A stretch of DNA of 64,000 nt from Peribolospora baueri (GCA_029717555.1 JAMDHS010000006.1:248001-312000); one strand, 5' to 3'; counted from the stretch's first letter, positions 45,578 to 58,200 are shown. A program made the numbers and translations. Notes: a model not told the origin generated them from the sequence alone.

Positions 45578-46176
45578 CTACTCGATCAGCTCGATCACGC
45601 CGTTGAGGCTCCGGGTGGCCTTGTGGTGGGGGACTGCGGTGGGGGAACAAGCAGGACACGTTGCGGAAGAGGCGCGCAGGGAAGAAAGAAGAAAAGAGGT
45701 CGAGGGAACGGGCGTCGTGTGCTCAGCAAAGCAAGTCGCGATACATAAATACCAATATATCCTCCGCTGACCGTCGTTCGTGAAGGACACTCACTCATGT
45801 TCTTCTTGAGTAGGTCCCGCCTGGTGCCTCCAGAGCCGTCGTTGGAGAAAGCAACCTGGGAAGACGCAACGGGTGATGTCGAAGGGAAGTTAGGACGGAT
45901 AAGCGAGGGGAAATAGGGGTAAGGAAGGAGTGGAGAGGCGAGGGACTTCGGACGACTTACAATCTGGCCGTTTTTGGACATGGCCGCTTGCGGGTCCGGA
46001 ACTGAGGTTCAAAGGCATGACGCGCGAGCATGAAACTTCGGTAAGCGGGCTGAATGATATCCACCGCGGTAACCCAGTCTTCTGTGCTCCGTTCACAGAC
46101 CATTGTTAGTGGTGCCCTGGGCGCAAGCGGCGCCAGCGAAGAGGGCGGCAACGAAGAGAGCGCGGAAGGAGACCAT
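45578..46176 (-). CDS. 72-residue secreted protein, four exons
   Basis: Exons 46,176-46,101, 45,986-45,961 (26 bases), 45,855-45,795 and 45,633-45,578 all join in frame with GT-AG introns. It starts with a strong signal peptide (MVSFRALFVAALFAGAACAQ), and the mature part of about 50 residues reads AAMSKNGQIVAFSNDGSGGT, RRDLLKKNMIPHHKATRS, LNGVIELIE. No cysteine remains after cleavage, unlike most small secreted effectors. Four exons for 72 codons, each splice restoring frame, argues that it is real. I do not recognise the family. The KNGQIVAFSNDGSGGTRRDL stretch looks like a structured core. The promoter at 46,180-46,500 is followed by a far neighbour, the PEX22-like gene, pointing away. Confidence 0.72.
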
Positions 46177-47232
46177 CGTGAAGATGTTGACTGGGTAGGC
46201 GCGGACAAGCAGCGGGAATCTGGTGGTAAAGACTGTTGACGTTGGCAAATGGGAGCAAGGTCGACCTGCGACGAGACTAGCTTCGAGCGAAAGAGAAGAG
46301 TATGAGAATGAGATGAGGGTCAGCGGGAGAGAAAGAGTAAAAGAAGTAGGTCAATCCACGCACGCGGGCTCACTGAGGCTGAGTGGCGAACAGAGGACTC
46401 CTGGTGGGGGGAAGGGAAAGAAAAGACTCGCCGGGGAGGGTGAGAGTGCCTTTATACGACTTCTCTCGTTCTCCACTGCCCGATTCAGTCCTTGACCATG
46501 GCTGTCATGCCAGACGCGGGAGGAGATGAGAATGGGCAACCGCGAAGCAACGGAGAGTGAGCGAGCTGGATCTCAGAGCTCGGCTGTCAGTTGCTCATAT
46601 GATCACGCTCAACCAAGAAAAAGACTGAGTGGACAGAAGGGAGGACGTGAGACGGCAGCGGCAGCGGCGGCGACGACGATTGACCTTCATCAGCCATGCC
46701 TCCCCGCCATGAGGCTCCGCACGGCAACGCTGACTGAGGGCCAATCATCGTCCGGGATCTGGAGGAGAGAAACAAGCAATGTGTGTGCGGATGGAACAAC
46801 ACGGGCGCCGCTTGGCGAGGGTGCAAAGATCCCATGGTCGTGGAGATGGACGACTGTTGTGTCCTTCCGCAAGGCGTCCGTCGTCATGGCGAGCAGGGAG
46901 GGACCGGCGTCGCGACTGATCATGCGGGCGCGGCAGAGACTCAGCTGTTAGTAAGTGTCGTGCAAGCAACGTAACGTCACGATGGGCCTCCCTGAATGCA
47001 CACGACTGAGAATCCGAAGGTACGCTGGCAGCGAGCGGACGAGCAAGTGCGGAGGAGGGGAGAGACAGAGACGGCCGAGGAAGCGGAGGGACAAAGTTCC
47101 GATCCGGCAATGCTTGTCGCCCGAACCCGGTCACGCGCTCGGCGCGGGGTTGAGAGATCGGCGGCTCCAACGTTCACCTCGTTCTCCTCCAGCGGCTACC
47201 TCTCTTCGTCCTCTTCCCCTCCAACCCGAGAG
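46177..47232. other. divergent promoter region, small secreted protein and PEX22-like gene
   Basis: About 1.05 kb. No gene seen; frames on both strands are short and without motifs. Confidence 0.4.
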
Positions 47233-48410
47233 ATGTCTTCAAGAAGACACACCTGGACCCCGTACGTTCTGGCTGGCTCGGCGCTCGCGGGCGCTGCGCT
47301 GTCCTATCTCGCTTGGACGGCGATGGCGAGCGAGGGAGACGGCAGCAGGCATGGGAACGCGGGTTCGCAAAGAGCGAGGAGGTGGTGGTTGTGGTGGGGA
47401 CGGGACGGGGAGGCGGAGGAGGGCGTGGGCAGGACAGGACAGGTGAGTGTGGGCCGAGTCGGAAGGAGCGCTTTGCTGGACCATTTCCGAGCCCGTCGCG
47501 CGAACAGTGGTCATCGTCGACGTCTTCTGGCCAGGAACTAACCCCCCCCTTTCTCTCGCGTCCTCTCCACTACTTACTTGTCATTCGTCGTCCTTAGCTC
47601 GCCAACCGACCAACGCTCTCACTCTCCCTACCACCCAGCCCTTCCTCTGTTCTACCTCCTCAAGCTTTCATGCACCTCCTCAGCTCCCTCTACCTAGTCC
47701 ATCTCATTCTACCCTCCTCCTCCGCGACGCTAGGTGCTGAAGGGCCAACGGCGACAGGAGGAGATGCCGAAGCTCTCTTCGACGACGATGACGACGACGA
47801 CGACGACGACGAGAGAGCCGGACCGATGCCTAAGGCGAGCGAAGGCGCGGCTCGGGACGACTCATCGTCCACGTTGTCCGACCTTGCCGCCCTGCCGCAC
47901 TTTGACCGTCGACGGGTCCTCGAGTACTCGGCGGCTGCCGGACGCGCGGCCCTCGCTCGGTGCTTGGCGTGCGACGTGCACGTCGAGGCGGTATTCGACG
48001 ATGAGGAGGAGGCGGAGGTTGGAGGGGAGGACAAGGACGAGGAGAAAGACGAGACGAGGGCAGACCGCCTCAAGGCGCTCGAGCAGCTCTCGAGCGTCGG
48101 CACGCTCGTCTTCGTGCTCGTCTTGCCGTCTCCCCAGCCTCGTCGGTCCGGCTCCGTCTTCGACGACACCCACACCGCGGCCTCCTCTTCCGGCAAAGAC
48201 AAAGACAAAGACGAGCCGCCGACCTTTGTCCGGCTGGCTTCCGCCGCGGCCGCCTCTCCCTCGTCTTCCAGAGAAGGCCGAAGCAGACCACGGTGGAGGT
48301 ACCTAGACGTCCGACCCGTGGGGCACGGTCCCGGGGGGGTGCGAAGATCGAGATGGGAAGAGGCGTGGAGGAAAGCGGGGGAGGAGCTGAGGAGGCTCAG
48401 AAACAAGTGA
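47233..48410 (+). CDS. PEX22-like peroxin, two exons
   Basis: Pex22 anchors the ubiquitin-conjugating enzyme Pex4 at the peroxisome, for recycling of the receptor Pex5. Exons 47,233-47,442 and 47,598-48,410. An N-terminal hydrophobic segment (YVLAGSALAGAALSYLAWTA, about residues 12-31) precedes a charged linker. Exon 2 opens with RPTLSLSLPPSPSSVLPP and AFMHLLSSLYLVHLILPSS, like the first beta-strand and helix of fungal Pex22. Then RRVLEYSAAAGRAALARCLA, CDVHVEAVFDDEEEAE, GTLVFVLVLPS and WRYLDVRPVGHGPGGV, consistent with the Rossmann-like Pex4-binding domain. Unusual: an Asp run of about 11 residues and a second acidic insert. Length about 340 residues. Similarity is of pattern rather than strict motif, so the call is tentative. 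Confidence 0.55.
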
Positions 48411-49026
48411 CGCGCGCACGGTCCGACGCCGTCGAGACTTATGCTTGGCCCGCTGTCTGTATGTAGCATAGTCGTCCGCCCCCGTCCGTCCGTCGTCGCT
48501 AGTCATTCCGTGTACCGCACGGCGGGGCGGACGAGGTCGCGGAGGAAGAAGAAAAAACGGACAGCGAGACGGGTGGGGTGTCTCATCTCTGGTCACTCGT
48601 TCGCTCACTCATCCACCTCGCGTCTCGCCGCTGGATCGATTGACTTTCTCGATTCATTCTATTCAAACGCCCGTCTTTCTTCGGCCGACGGCGGCAAAAA
48701 CCAAGCGGCAAAAATGAAGAAAGGGAGGGCCTCGCGTGCGTGCGTGTGTTGTACGTGCGTTGCGTGCGCGTACAGAAGATCCATGACGATCATGAGGAGG
48801 AGGAGAAATGTGGATGGAAAGGGAGGGTGTTCACGTCGGCGTCGGTTGCTTCTCCGCGCGTTTCAGTCGTGCCTCGCTCGCTCAGCCCACTCGGAGGGAG
48901 GTCCGCGCGGCAGGCGAAATCAGATGTGCGAGTGGAGCCGATAGAAAAGGTACGAAGGGGCGAGGGGAAGCGGGAAGGAAGCAAGACGAGCTCGGCCGAA
49001 CCCCTCGGGGGCTGCTCGAACGCAGC
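48411..49026. other. intergenic, PEX22-like to ADK1 (tail to tail)
   Basis: About 600 bases. No gene seen; GT-rich (TGCGTGCG) and purine-rich patches only. Confidence 0.45.
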
Positions 49027-50324
<1,298 letters not shown>

Positions 50325-50856
50325 GGTACGGCGACTTGGGGAGTGAGGGGACGAAGGAAGGCGAAGCGGGGGGGGGAAGGGATGGGACCGAGGTGGTGGA
50401 TGAGAGGATGGTGACCGTCGGTTCGATTCGCCGGATCTGATCATCGTCCTGTCCGACCTTTTGCCTGCTTCTTCTTGCCGATCGGAGTGCGTCACGTCAC
50501 GTGCGCGCCCCAACGTCCTCGGCGGGGGCCGGAATGCCCCGCCCGCGCCTTCTCCACGCCGCCGGCGTCCAAGGCGGCCGACGAGGACAACGTGGGTTTT
50601 GTCATCGACGTTCTCTGAGGGCCTTCCCGAGGGAGGAAGGAAGGGATACAACCAATTTAGCCCTACGGTGCGTGGCGGACAGGCCAAGACGAGCACAAGA
50701 GAGCGTAGTACACAGAGCGGGTAGGTAGGTAGGTAGGTAGGTAGGTACATGGGGATACAGTGACACGCCGAGTGCGATGAGCACATACATACATACGCCA
50801 GACACACACAAAGAGAGAGAGAGGCAGGCGAGCCACCGGACGCGGCGACAGACAGT
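50325..50856. other. ADK1 promoter and 3' end of the small downstream-strand gene
   Basis: About 530 bases. Holds a CACGTG E-box at 50,498-50,503 (175 bases upstream of the ADK1 ATG) and the (GGTA)n repeat at 50,719-50,748. No gene. Confidence 0.5.
50719..50748. repeat. (GGTA)n microsatellite
   Basis: Seven GGTA/GTAG units in a row, followed by CATGGGG and by ACATACATACAT at 50,783-50,794. Confidence 0.9.
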
Positions 50857-51481
50857 TCACAACCCATCTTCTCCTTGCGTGTTGCGCCCTTGGCCACCAA
50901 GATGCTTGCTCAGGCCCTTGAGCTCGCCGACGCCCTTCCGGAACTCGGCCTGGCCGGTGGTGGCCACGTCGGTGTGGCGGTCGTGCGAGCGTGTCTCTGG
51001 AGCGTCTTGTGATGACCGCCCGCTAGCCCCAGCAAGCAAGAGAAAGAGAGAAAGGTGGCGTCGGTAAAAACAAAAAAAACGCGACGCGACGGGATGGGAC
51101 GGGATGCGACGCGATGCAAAACTCACGCAATACCGTTTCCAAGCCCGTCAAGAGCGTTATTGATGTTCCCCCTCAGCACGTCGCCGGCTCCGTGGATGGT
51201 GTTGAAGATGCCCCTGCGAGGGAGCGAGGGAGCGAGGAGAGAGGGAGGGAGGGAGAGAGGGAGGGAGACGAGAGTGGGGTTAGTTACTGTTGCAGTTTTG
51301 ATATCCTCCCGGAGACAAGCCTAGAGGACAACGAAAAACCTCACTTGACGCCTCCACTAGCTCCCTCTCCAACTTTCTCCGCCGACGCCGACGACGACGA
51401 AGAAGACGTCGTCGAAGCGCTGTTGACGTCGCCACGCGCCGTGGGCGTGGTCGTGGAAGTGGAAGGCTGAGCGTCTGACAT
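50857..51481 (-). CDS. small hydrophilic protein of about 127 residues, three exons
   Basis: Exons about 51,481-51,346, about 51,218-51,127 and about 51,033-50,857 join in frame. The N-terminus is Ser/Thr-rich (MSDAQPSTSTTTPTARGDVN). The middle exon codes a likely conserved core, GIFNTIHGAGDVLRGNINNA LDGLGNGIA, with no TM segment. The end is charged: HDRHTDVATTGQAEFRKGVG then ELKGLSKHLGGQGRNTQGED. Basidiomycete genomes hold similar small proteins with an IHGAGxxLRGxxN core, of unknown role; that is from memory of the pattern, not a search. The G/H/N-rich helix has a stress-protein or LEA-like look, but that is inference. Confidence 0.75.
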
Positions 51482-52143
51482 GATCGATTCGATCGATTTA
51501 GAGACGTCCGTCGGTATGGTATGATTGCGGGTTGGCGTTGGCGTTGACGTTCGGGTTGGGAGAAACGAAATGAAACGGAGAACGGGAAAGGAGAAAGGAA
51601 AACGGTGCGGAGGACGGCGAGAGGCTCCTTAAGGGACGGCCGTGAGGCGGTCGGTAGGCCAGCGCTCGGTCGGACATGCGTGCCACGCCACTCCTCTCTA
51701 CCCCTCTCCTCGACACGATACGATCGACACCTACCAATCCCTGGCGAATGGCGAATTAATGACGACGAGCGAGCAAGCCGAGCGTCTGTCGCTGTGACAA
51801 AGTTGGCCGATCAGTCAAAAACTGACGCAATCGAGATCGAAATCGAAATCGAGATCGAGTCCCCGATCATCGCCCCGGCCCGGCGGCCGGGGGCGGGAAC
51901 GCGGAGGCGGAAGGGAGGGTGTGGGATTCCAACCAAGGGTCCCAACCAACAGTATCCCAAAACAAACAGACAGACGAGACGAGACGAGACGATGAACCGA
52001 GTTCGGCAAGAAAGAACCGCATATGGACCATAAATACACTCATCAACGACTTCGCTCGCGTACATCAAACAGTCGGTATGAAAAAAGCCAAGCCGTCCCA
52101 AGAAAAAACGTTTGGGAGGCGATCCGCAAGATCGACCGTTCGT
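51482..52143. other. intergenic, small gene promoter and bHLH 3' end
   Basis: About 660 bases with a GCGTTG repeat (51,535-51,550), a GAAATC repeat (51,826-51,860) and a GAGAC repeat (51,976-51,993). No gene seen. Confidence 0.45.
51826..51860. repeat. (GAAATC)n hexamer repeat
   Basis: About six units of ATCGAA/GATCGA, imperfect. Confidence 0.85.
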
Positions 52144-54171
52144 TCAACGCGAGGACGAAGAAGACGAGGAAGAGACGGCCGTCGCATCGAGCACCAGCTC
52201 CGGTACTTCCTCCACCTCTTCTCCCGTCTCCTCCAACTCCCCCTCGTTCTCACCCCTCCTCGTCCCTCCGCCCTCCGCTCCATGACGCTTGGTGGACCAG
52301 CCCGCCACGGCTGGCTTGGCGCGAGGCAGAGTCGTCGCAGCGCCGACGGCCGGCATCGCGGCCAGCGAACAAGGCCGCTCTTGCTGGCCCTTGGCCACGA
52401 CAACGTTCCTCGGCACCTCGCCATGGACGCCGCCGACTCGGCCTCGATTTCCGGTTCCAGCGCGGGCAAAGCTCTGGGGCCGGAGGACCTCGGGAGACGA
52501 GAAGGAGAGCAAAAGCGACGCCGCGGATAGGTCCGGGTCTTCGTCCTCTGCGCGCGAGCTTGCGTTGTTGGCATGGACGTGGTCGCGGGCGTCGACGGCG
52601 GCGGGGCGGGACGACGAGGCGTCCCTGGCGTTCCTGGCGTCCCAGACAGGGTCGAAGGCGGGGCTTCTGATGATCCGGCGGGTGTCCGGCGAAGCGGATC
52701 GCTTGGGCTCGACGACGACGACGACGGCTCCCGCTGCACCGTTTCGAGGGCTCGTCGAAAGGTCTGCGCCATCGATCGCGTCCATGTCTTCGTCGTCGAC
52801 CTCTTGAAGCTGGTCGTCTTCATCGTCGTCGACCTCTTGAAGCTGGTCGTCTTCATCGTCGTCGACCGCGGTTTGGGGTACGCCCCGCTCGTCGAAAGGG
52901 GAGGAGGGCGAAGAGACCGAGGTGGATGTGCCAGGGGAGGCACCTCCGTCGTCCGCCTCCGTAACCGGGAGACGGCTCTCCAAGGCGGCAATCTTGGCGT
53001 GCAACTCGTAAATATAATCGACGGCATGCGTCAATATATCCAGCTTGTGCATCCCCGCGTCCTCCATGCCACAAGTTCTCTCTTGCGCCGGCGTCTCTAC
53101 AGCAGCGGCCCTCCGCCCATGGCTTCTCCTTTTCGACGACCGCTTCTTCTCCCTTTCCTCCACCTCCTTCTTACAAGCCGGCACGAGGTTCCTCAGCTGG
53201 ACGAGGCGGTCGTTGATCTTTTCGCGTCTGCGCCGCTCGATGAGACTGTGGGTCGTCTTGCGCCGCGACGCGGTGACGTTTGACGACGCGGCTTTGCCGG
53301 AGCCCTTGTCGTGGGCGCCGACGACGTCGGCGGAGCTGGCGCCGGCATGAGCGACGGCGGCCTTGGAAGAAGGGGCGGCCTTGCGCTTCTTGCGGGGCGA
53401 AGAGGAGGAAGGAGGGGGGGCGGAAGGGAAGGGCTTTTCGCGAGCGCCATCGCCGACGTCGGCCTGTTTCACGGCGGTCCGAGGGCGGAGGTCATGACGC
53501 TCCCGCTCAGGCTCCAGCGTGCGTCGACGTTTTTTGGTATTCGTGGCGGCGGCGGTGGCGGTCGTGGTCGCCGTCGTGGTCGCCGCCGTCGGGGCCCCGA
53601 CGCGATCGGTGACGTGCGACTTTGACCCGGGTGGCTTCGTTTCCTCCGGGGCGTCTTCGTTGGCAAAGGCGAGGTCGCGAACGCTGAGAGCGCGTCTCAC
53701 GACGCTTTGACCGGCCGGGTCGGCGTATACGAGGGAACTCGGACCGTCATCGGGGCCGTCGAAGCGAGGCGGGGCGCCGTCGCCACTGGGGCGACGCGAG
53801 TGGGGGGCGGAAAGCGGCAAGCTAGGCAAAGGGAGGCCCTCCCACTTGTCGGAGCTGCCTGCGGAGCCTCGGCGAGGCGCGTGGACAGGGGAGGCGGTGC
53901 TGAAGACGGATGCAGGCGTGGGTGGGAAGACGTTGGCGGGCGAGTAGAAGAGAGGAAGGTGGGGGCGGGCATGGGCGGGTGGGCAGCCGGGTTTGGCGTC
54001 GACGACGGCGGCCTCCTCGTCAAGGTGACGACCGGCGGAGGCGGAGGATGGATAGGCGGGCTGGCGGGCGGGCTTGTGGGCGTCCAGCGGAGGGGAGAGG
54101 AGACCAGTCCGGACGGCGGCGCGGACGGGGTCGAAGAAGGCGCCGGGGCTGGATTGGCCCGAGGCAGACAT
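52144..54171 (-). CDS. bHLH transcription factor, single exon, 675 residues
   Basis: Nuclear E-box-binding regulator. The first 310 residues are low complexity with basic patches (KKRRRTLEPERERHDLR; SSPRKKRKAAPSSK) that could be localisation signals. The bHLH lies about residues 310-405: basic part and helix 1 THSLIERRRREKINDRLVQL (His, Glu, Arg at the E-box-contacting positions), then a loop of about 45 residues, then helix 2 MHKLDILTHAVDYIYELHAK, continuing into a short leucine-zipper-like IAALESRL. After this come acidic residues with an 11-residue tandem repeat (DDDEDDQLQEV twice), a Ser/Ala region, and an acidic then poly-Ser end. The gene is unusual here in lacking introns over 2 kb. 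A CACGTG box sits about 670 bases upstream. Confidence 0.9.
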   Translation of the reverse strand: MSASGQSSPGAFFDPVRAAVRTGLLSPPLDAHKPARQPAYPSSASAGRHLDEEAAVVDAKPGCPPAHARPHLPLFYSPANVFPPTPASVFSTASPVHAPRRGSAGSSDKWEGLPLPSLPLSAPHSRRPSGDGAPPRFDGPDDGPSSLVYADPAGQSVVRRALSVRDLAFANEDAPEETKPPGSKSHVTDRVGAPTAATTTATTTATAAATNTKKRRRTLEPERERHDLRPRTAVKQADVGDGAREKPFPSAPPPSSSSPRKKRKAAPSSKAAVAHAGASSADVVGAHDKGSGKAASSNVTASRRKTTHSLIERRRREKINDRLVQLRNLVPACKKEVEEREKKRSSKRRSHGRRAAAVETPAQERTCGMEDAGMHKLDILTHAVDYIYELHAKIAALESRLPVTEADDGGASPGTSTSVSSPSSPFDERGVPQTAVDDDEDDQLQEVDDDEDDQLQEVDDEDMDAIDGADLSTSPRNGAAGAVVVVVEPKRSASPDTRRIIRSPAFDPVWDARNARDASSSRPAAVDARDHVHANNASSRAEDEDPDLSAASLLLSFSSPEVLRPQSFARAGTGNRGRVGGVHGEVPRNVVVAKGQQERPCSLAAMPAVGAATTLPRAKPAVAGWSTKRHGAEGGGTRRGENEGELEETGEEVEEVPELVLDATAVSSSSSSSSR
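52801..52866 (-). repeat. 33-base in-frame tandem duplication in the bHLH gene
   Basis: CTCTTGAAGCTGGTCGTCTT plus 13 more bases occurs twice back to back with no differences, adding 11 acidic residues. Perfect identity implies recent origin. Confidence 0.9.
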
Positions 54172-55262
54172 GTCGGGGCTGTGAAAGGGAGGGAGGCGAA
54201 AGAAAGATTTGAGAGGGAGGAGGGGGGGAGTGGAGGTTAAGCGGCTGGCTGCTGCTGGGAGGTGAGCGAGGGATGAGGAAAGATGGAGGAGAGAGAGAAG
54301 AAGGATGGATGAGGGAGAGAAGAAGATGGATGAGGGAGAAAGGGTTAACGACCGACGACGACAGACGAATGAATGAATGAACGACGAACGTGCTCGCGTG
54401 CGACGACCGCGGCCACTCGTGTGACTGCGACCGGCGAGTTAGCGACAGGCACGCGACCGCGACCACGACCGGGCGTCGTAGCGGGCGTCATGACGGGCGC
54501 GGCGTCGAGCGTCGGGCAGCGGGCAGCGGGTATGGGCATGGGCATGGGCATGGGCATGGATGAGCATCGAATGGGAATTGGGATTGAGAGCTGGACGGAA
54601 GGAAGAGCGACGTTGGTGAGAGCGTGCAATGAGAACGACGACGACGTGATCGCGCTTGTCTCGTGCGCGTGCCTCATCTCTCGTCGTTCTTCGTCGCCGT
54701 CCCAGACGCCGCCCACTCGCCCGCCAACCGGGGCGGAGGCGTGCGTTGATCGAGAACTAAGATAGAAAGATAGAAACAAAGAAAGAAAGAAGGAGGAGAG
54801 AAAGAAGAAAGAAAGGCTAGCGATAGAGCGGCCCCGCCGAGCACGTGGGCGGAGACCGGTCACGTTCTCCGATCTCATTGGCCCGCATCGATCGACGGCC
54901 GTGTCGCGCGACTCGCCCCGTCGTCCTCGTTCGTTCGCCCACATGGCAGACAACACGGGATCAGACTGGACCGCATAGACGTGACGTATCTATGCTGACG
55001 GCAAGGAAAGCCAAGACAGAGATGCTCGTGACGACGACGACGACCACCACCACCGGCGGTCGCCTTCTCACGCTTTCCTCGGTCGATGAATGAATCAAGG
55101 CACGGATCGTGATGGATTGTACACCAGCTCGTATCTATCCAGCTACCTTTCTTTACCAATGCTCCCTGTGCGCACGGACGATCTATGCATGGCAAAGCAA
55201 ACAACTCAGTGTGGCCGCTCAAGAAAGAAAGAAAAACACAGAAAACGACACTCTGCGAACAG
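54172..55262. other. upstream of bHLH gene; 3' flank of the large Ser-rich gene
   Basis: About 1.1 kb. Contains a GGATGAGGGAGA repeat (54,304-54,340), a GGGCAT repeat (54,533-54,558), a GAAAGAAAGA tract (54,770-54,815), and a CACGTG E-box at 54,842-54,847. No gene seen. Confidence 0.45.
54842..54847. promoter_or_regulatory. CACGTG E-box upstream of the bHLH gene
   Basis: A palindromic E-box 671 bases before the bHLH start; a candidate for autoregulation by the encoded factor, which has the residues that contact CACGTG. Position alone is weak evidence. Confidence 0.3.
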
Positions 55263-58200
55263 CTAGGCAAGCGCAGGCGGCAGCATCACTACAATCTTCT
55301 CCTTGCTCACCCCCTTCGCTGCCTTCTGCTTCGCCGTCCCCCTCGCTCCGACCGCCGGCTCAGCGGCCTTCTTCTTCGACCCCGCCTTGCCATCCGTCGC
55401 CGCCGAGACAACAGACAGGGTCACCCCGCCGCCGCCGCCGCCGCCTGGCGATGCCACCGCGGACGACGACGAGGACACGACCATCACCACCTCGTCTTCG
55501 TCGCTGTCCTCGTCGAACGCGCTCCCCACCGCCGCGCTGCCCAGCACGTCCGCCGAGTGGGGCGCCCTCGCGAGCGCCACTCTGCTCCCCACCGACCCGC
55601 CGCCGCCGCCAGCGCCAGTCTGGGCGACGCCGCTGCCGCCGCTCGCCAAGGACGATTCGACAAAAGGCCTCGACAGCGGCAAGGCCATCGCGTCCTTCGG
55701 CGTGTCGATCTCGATCACGTCCTTCCTCGGGTTGTCCGGCACCACAAAACACCGCCTTCGGCCTGCCTCGCCGTTCACCACCGCCTTCTTCCTCAGTCGC
55801 CCGCTCTTCGGAGGCGGTGGCGCCACGAGGACGGTGCGGAGACAGGTGCGCTCGAGCGTGCAAGACGCCGAGACCACCGTCTCCGTCGCTGACAGTTCCA
55901 GCTGCTGATATCGAGACACTTTCGTGTACGCCGCGTCCAGCACCGCGTCTTCGATCGTTCGTCGATGGTCCGAAGGCATCGAAGGGTTCGACGCGGCCAG
56001 AGCGATGGCGTCCGCCAATGACAAGCTCGGAAGCGCGACCGAGTATCTGAGAGTGGGTGACACGGGGCCGTGAGCGTCCCTCAGCTTCCCGACAACGACA
56101 TAAAAAAAAAAAAAGACCATCCATCGGACCCACCTGACCATGGAAACGAAAAAGCCCAGCTCGACCGTGCCGCGGCCCAGACAACTTCGGCACGGCAGAC
56201 GTTCTCGCATCGTCCGACACAGTTTGCACACGAAATCCGGACCCGTACCGGTCGGGCAGAGCGCGGTGGTGCACTTGGCCGTCGGGAAGTAGCCCCTCGT
56301 CTTGCACTCGGCGCACGCCACGCTCGACCTTTGCTGCAGCATCTCCACCTCCTCCTTCTGCGCCACCTCGCGCGACGGCGGCTTCGGCCGGATCGGCAGC
56401 TCCCACACGTTCGGCCCGCCCAACGCGCCGATCGCCCACACGTCCGGCACCCCGCCGTCGCCCACCACCTTCCACTTGCCCGTGCGCTCCTCGATGCCGA
56501 CGTAGATGCGCACCACCTCCATCTCTTCCGTCTTGAGTAGTACCACGTCCAGCAGGCTCGCTCGCTCCTCCCGCTCCCGCTCCGCCTTCTCGTTCGCCTG
56601 GATCGCGCTGTCGACCTTGATCGAAGTGTCAAAGCCCTTGTCGTGCTTCTGTATCCTTACCGGCAGCAGCCCCGGCACGCTCCGGGCCAGACGGAGCTGC
56701 AAGCGACCCACGTCGACGGTCCGCGACGAGCTGTGTCGACCAGTCGGGCGGGCGAGAGAGAAAGAGGACATCACGGATCGCGAACATGCTCAGCCTTTTT
56801 CCTTTCCTTTCACTCCCTCCAAATCCTACTGGCGCTCACCTCTCTTTCTGTCGAAACTTGATGCCGTCCCTCGTAATGAGAAGCGGGCCCCTGGGATCGA
56901 TCGAGTCCGGGCCCACGCGAGAGCCAGGCCCGCCGGACTTGAGTATGGGAGGCATGGGCGGGGCAGAGCCTTCGGGGCGGCCGTCGACAAAGCTGCTGCC
57001 GTTAGAGAGCATCCGTGCGTGCGTCGCCATCGTCGTCGCCGCGGAGCCTCTGGGCACCACGCTAGCGTTCGAGTCTGTCCGGTCCCTCGATGTCGCCCTG
57101 TCCGCGCGGCCGCGCGACGAGCCCATGACGTCCATGTCAATGCTCTCCCCCAGTACGCGCTCCGCCTTTGAAAGCATCCTCTTCAGCCCTCCTCCCGCCG
57201 CCGGTACCGGTACCGCCGTTCGCCTTTCCAGACCCGCCTCAGACAAAGGGTCGACGATCGACAACGTTCCGGTGCTCGACGCAGCACTTGGAATGTGCGC
57301 GTGCGCCGGTGAGTCGACGAACAGGGCCGTCGGCGCGCCTGGATGGACGTTGGTCGACGCGCTCTGGACGACGACCTTTTGTCCGTTTCGAACGGAGCCC
57401 ATCACCGCGCTGTCCTTCGGTGAGCGCATATTCCGCCCGTTTCCACTCGTCTCTGGTGGCCCGTCGCCGACCAGAGCGGATCCGAGGCGGGCAGGGCCGG
57501 TGCTGGGCCCACCTGAGCGCGGGTTGGCCGCGTCGGACCCAGCTCTAGCGTGCGCTCGGGGCGAGCGAGACGGGAAGGGGGAATAGGGGGCAAGCCCGGG
57601 GGTGGCCGGCATGGCGGCTTGTGCCGTCTGTGGACGTTCGCCGAGCGCAAACTTGACCGAGGGGGAGGACGACGGGGCACCAAAAGGCGAGCGCATGCCC
57701 TGCGGCACTAGAGCGGTCCCAGAACGCATGGGCGCTTGTTGTCGCGGAAGAGAGTAAGAGCGAGCACGCACGAATTGGCCAGGTGGCGAGGAGGGGATGC
57801 CAAAGCCACCTGTTGGCGCGGCCTGCGCGAACCGAGAGGCCTGAACGGCAGATGGCGGAAGGGGGCGAGCTGTGCTCGAAGGTGGTGGGAACGGTGGGAG
57901 ATAACGCTGGTGTTGCCACTGTGCGTGCGAGTCAGAAGAGATTGGGCTTAATATGGTCTTGGCTACGTTGGCCGAAGAGGACACGGGTGGGTGTCTTTCG
58001 CTCGGATATCGACGAAGACGGGAACTATGTCCGCCGTCCGACGCCGACGCCGGCCCATTAAGACCTGCACCGGCTCCGGTTCCGGTTCCGGCTCCAGTTC
58101 CAGTTTCCTCGAGCACGAGCCGAGGCGGACGGCCGGCGGCATGGTTACTCTCGCTCATCGTCCGCCGCCTTCCTGGACCGTCGTAGGAAGGCCCAGTGGC

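Noticed and set aside
55303-56475. Long frames on both strands inside the C-terminus of the large Ser-rich gene
   Set aside because: Shadows of the spliced minus-strand gene, whose frame carries the paired cysteines.
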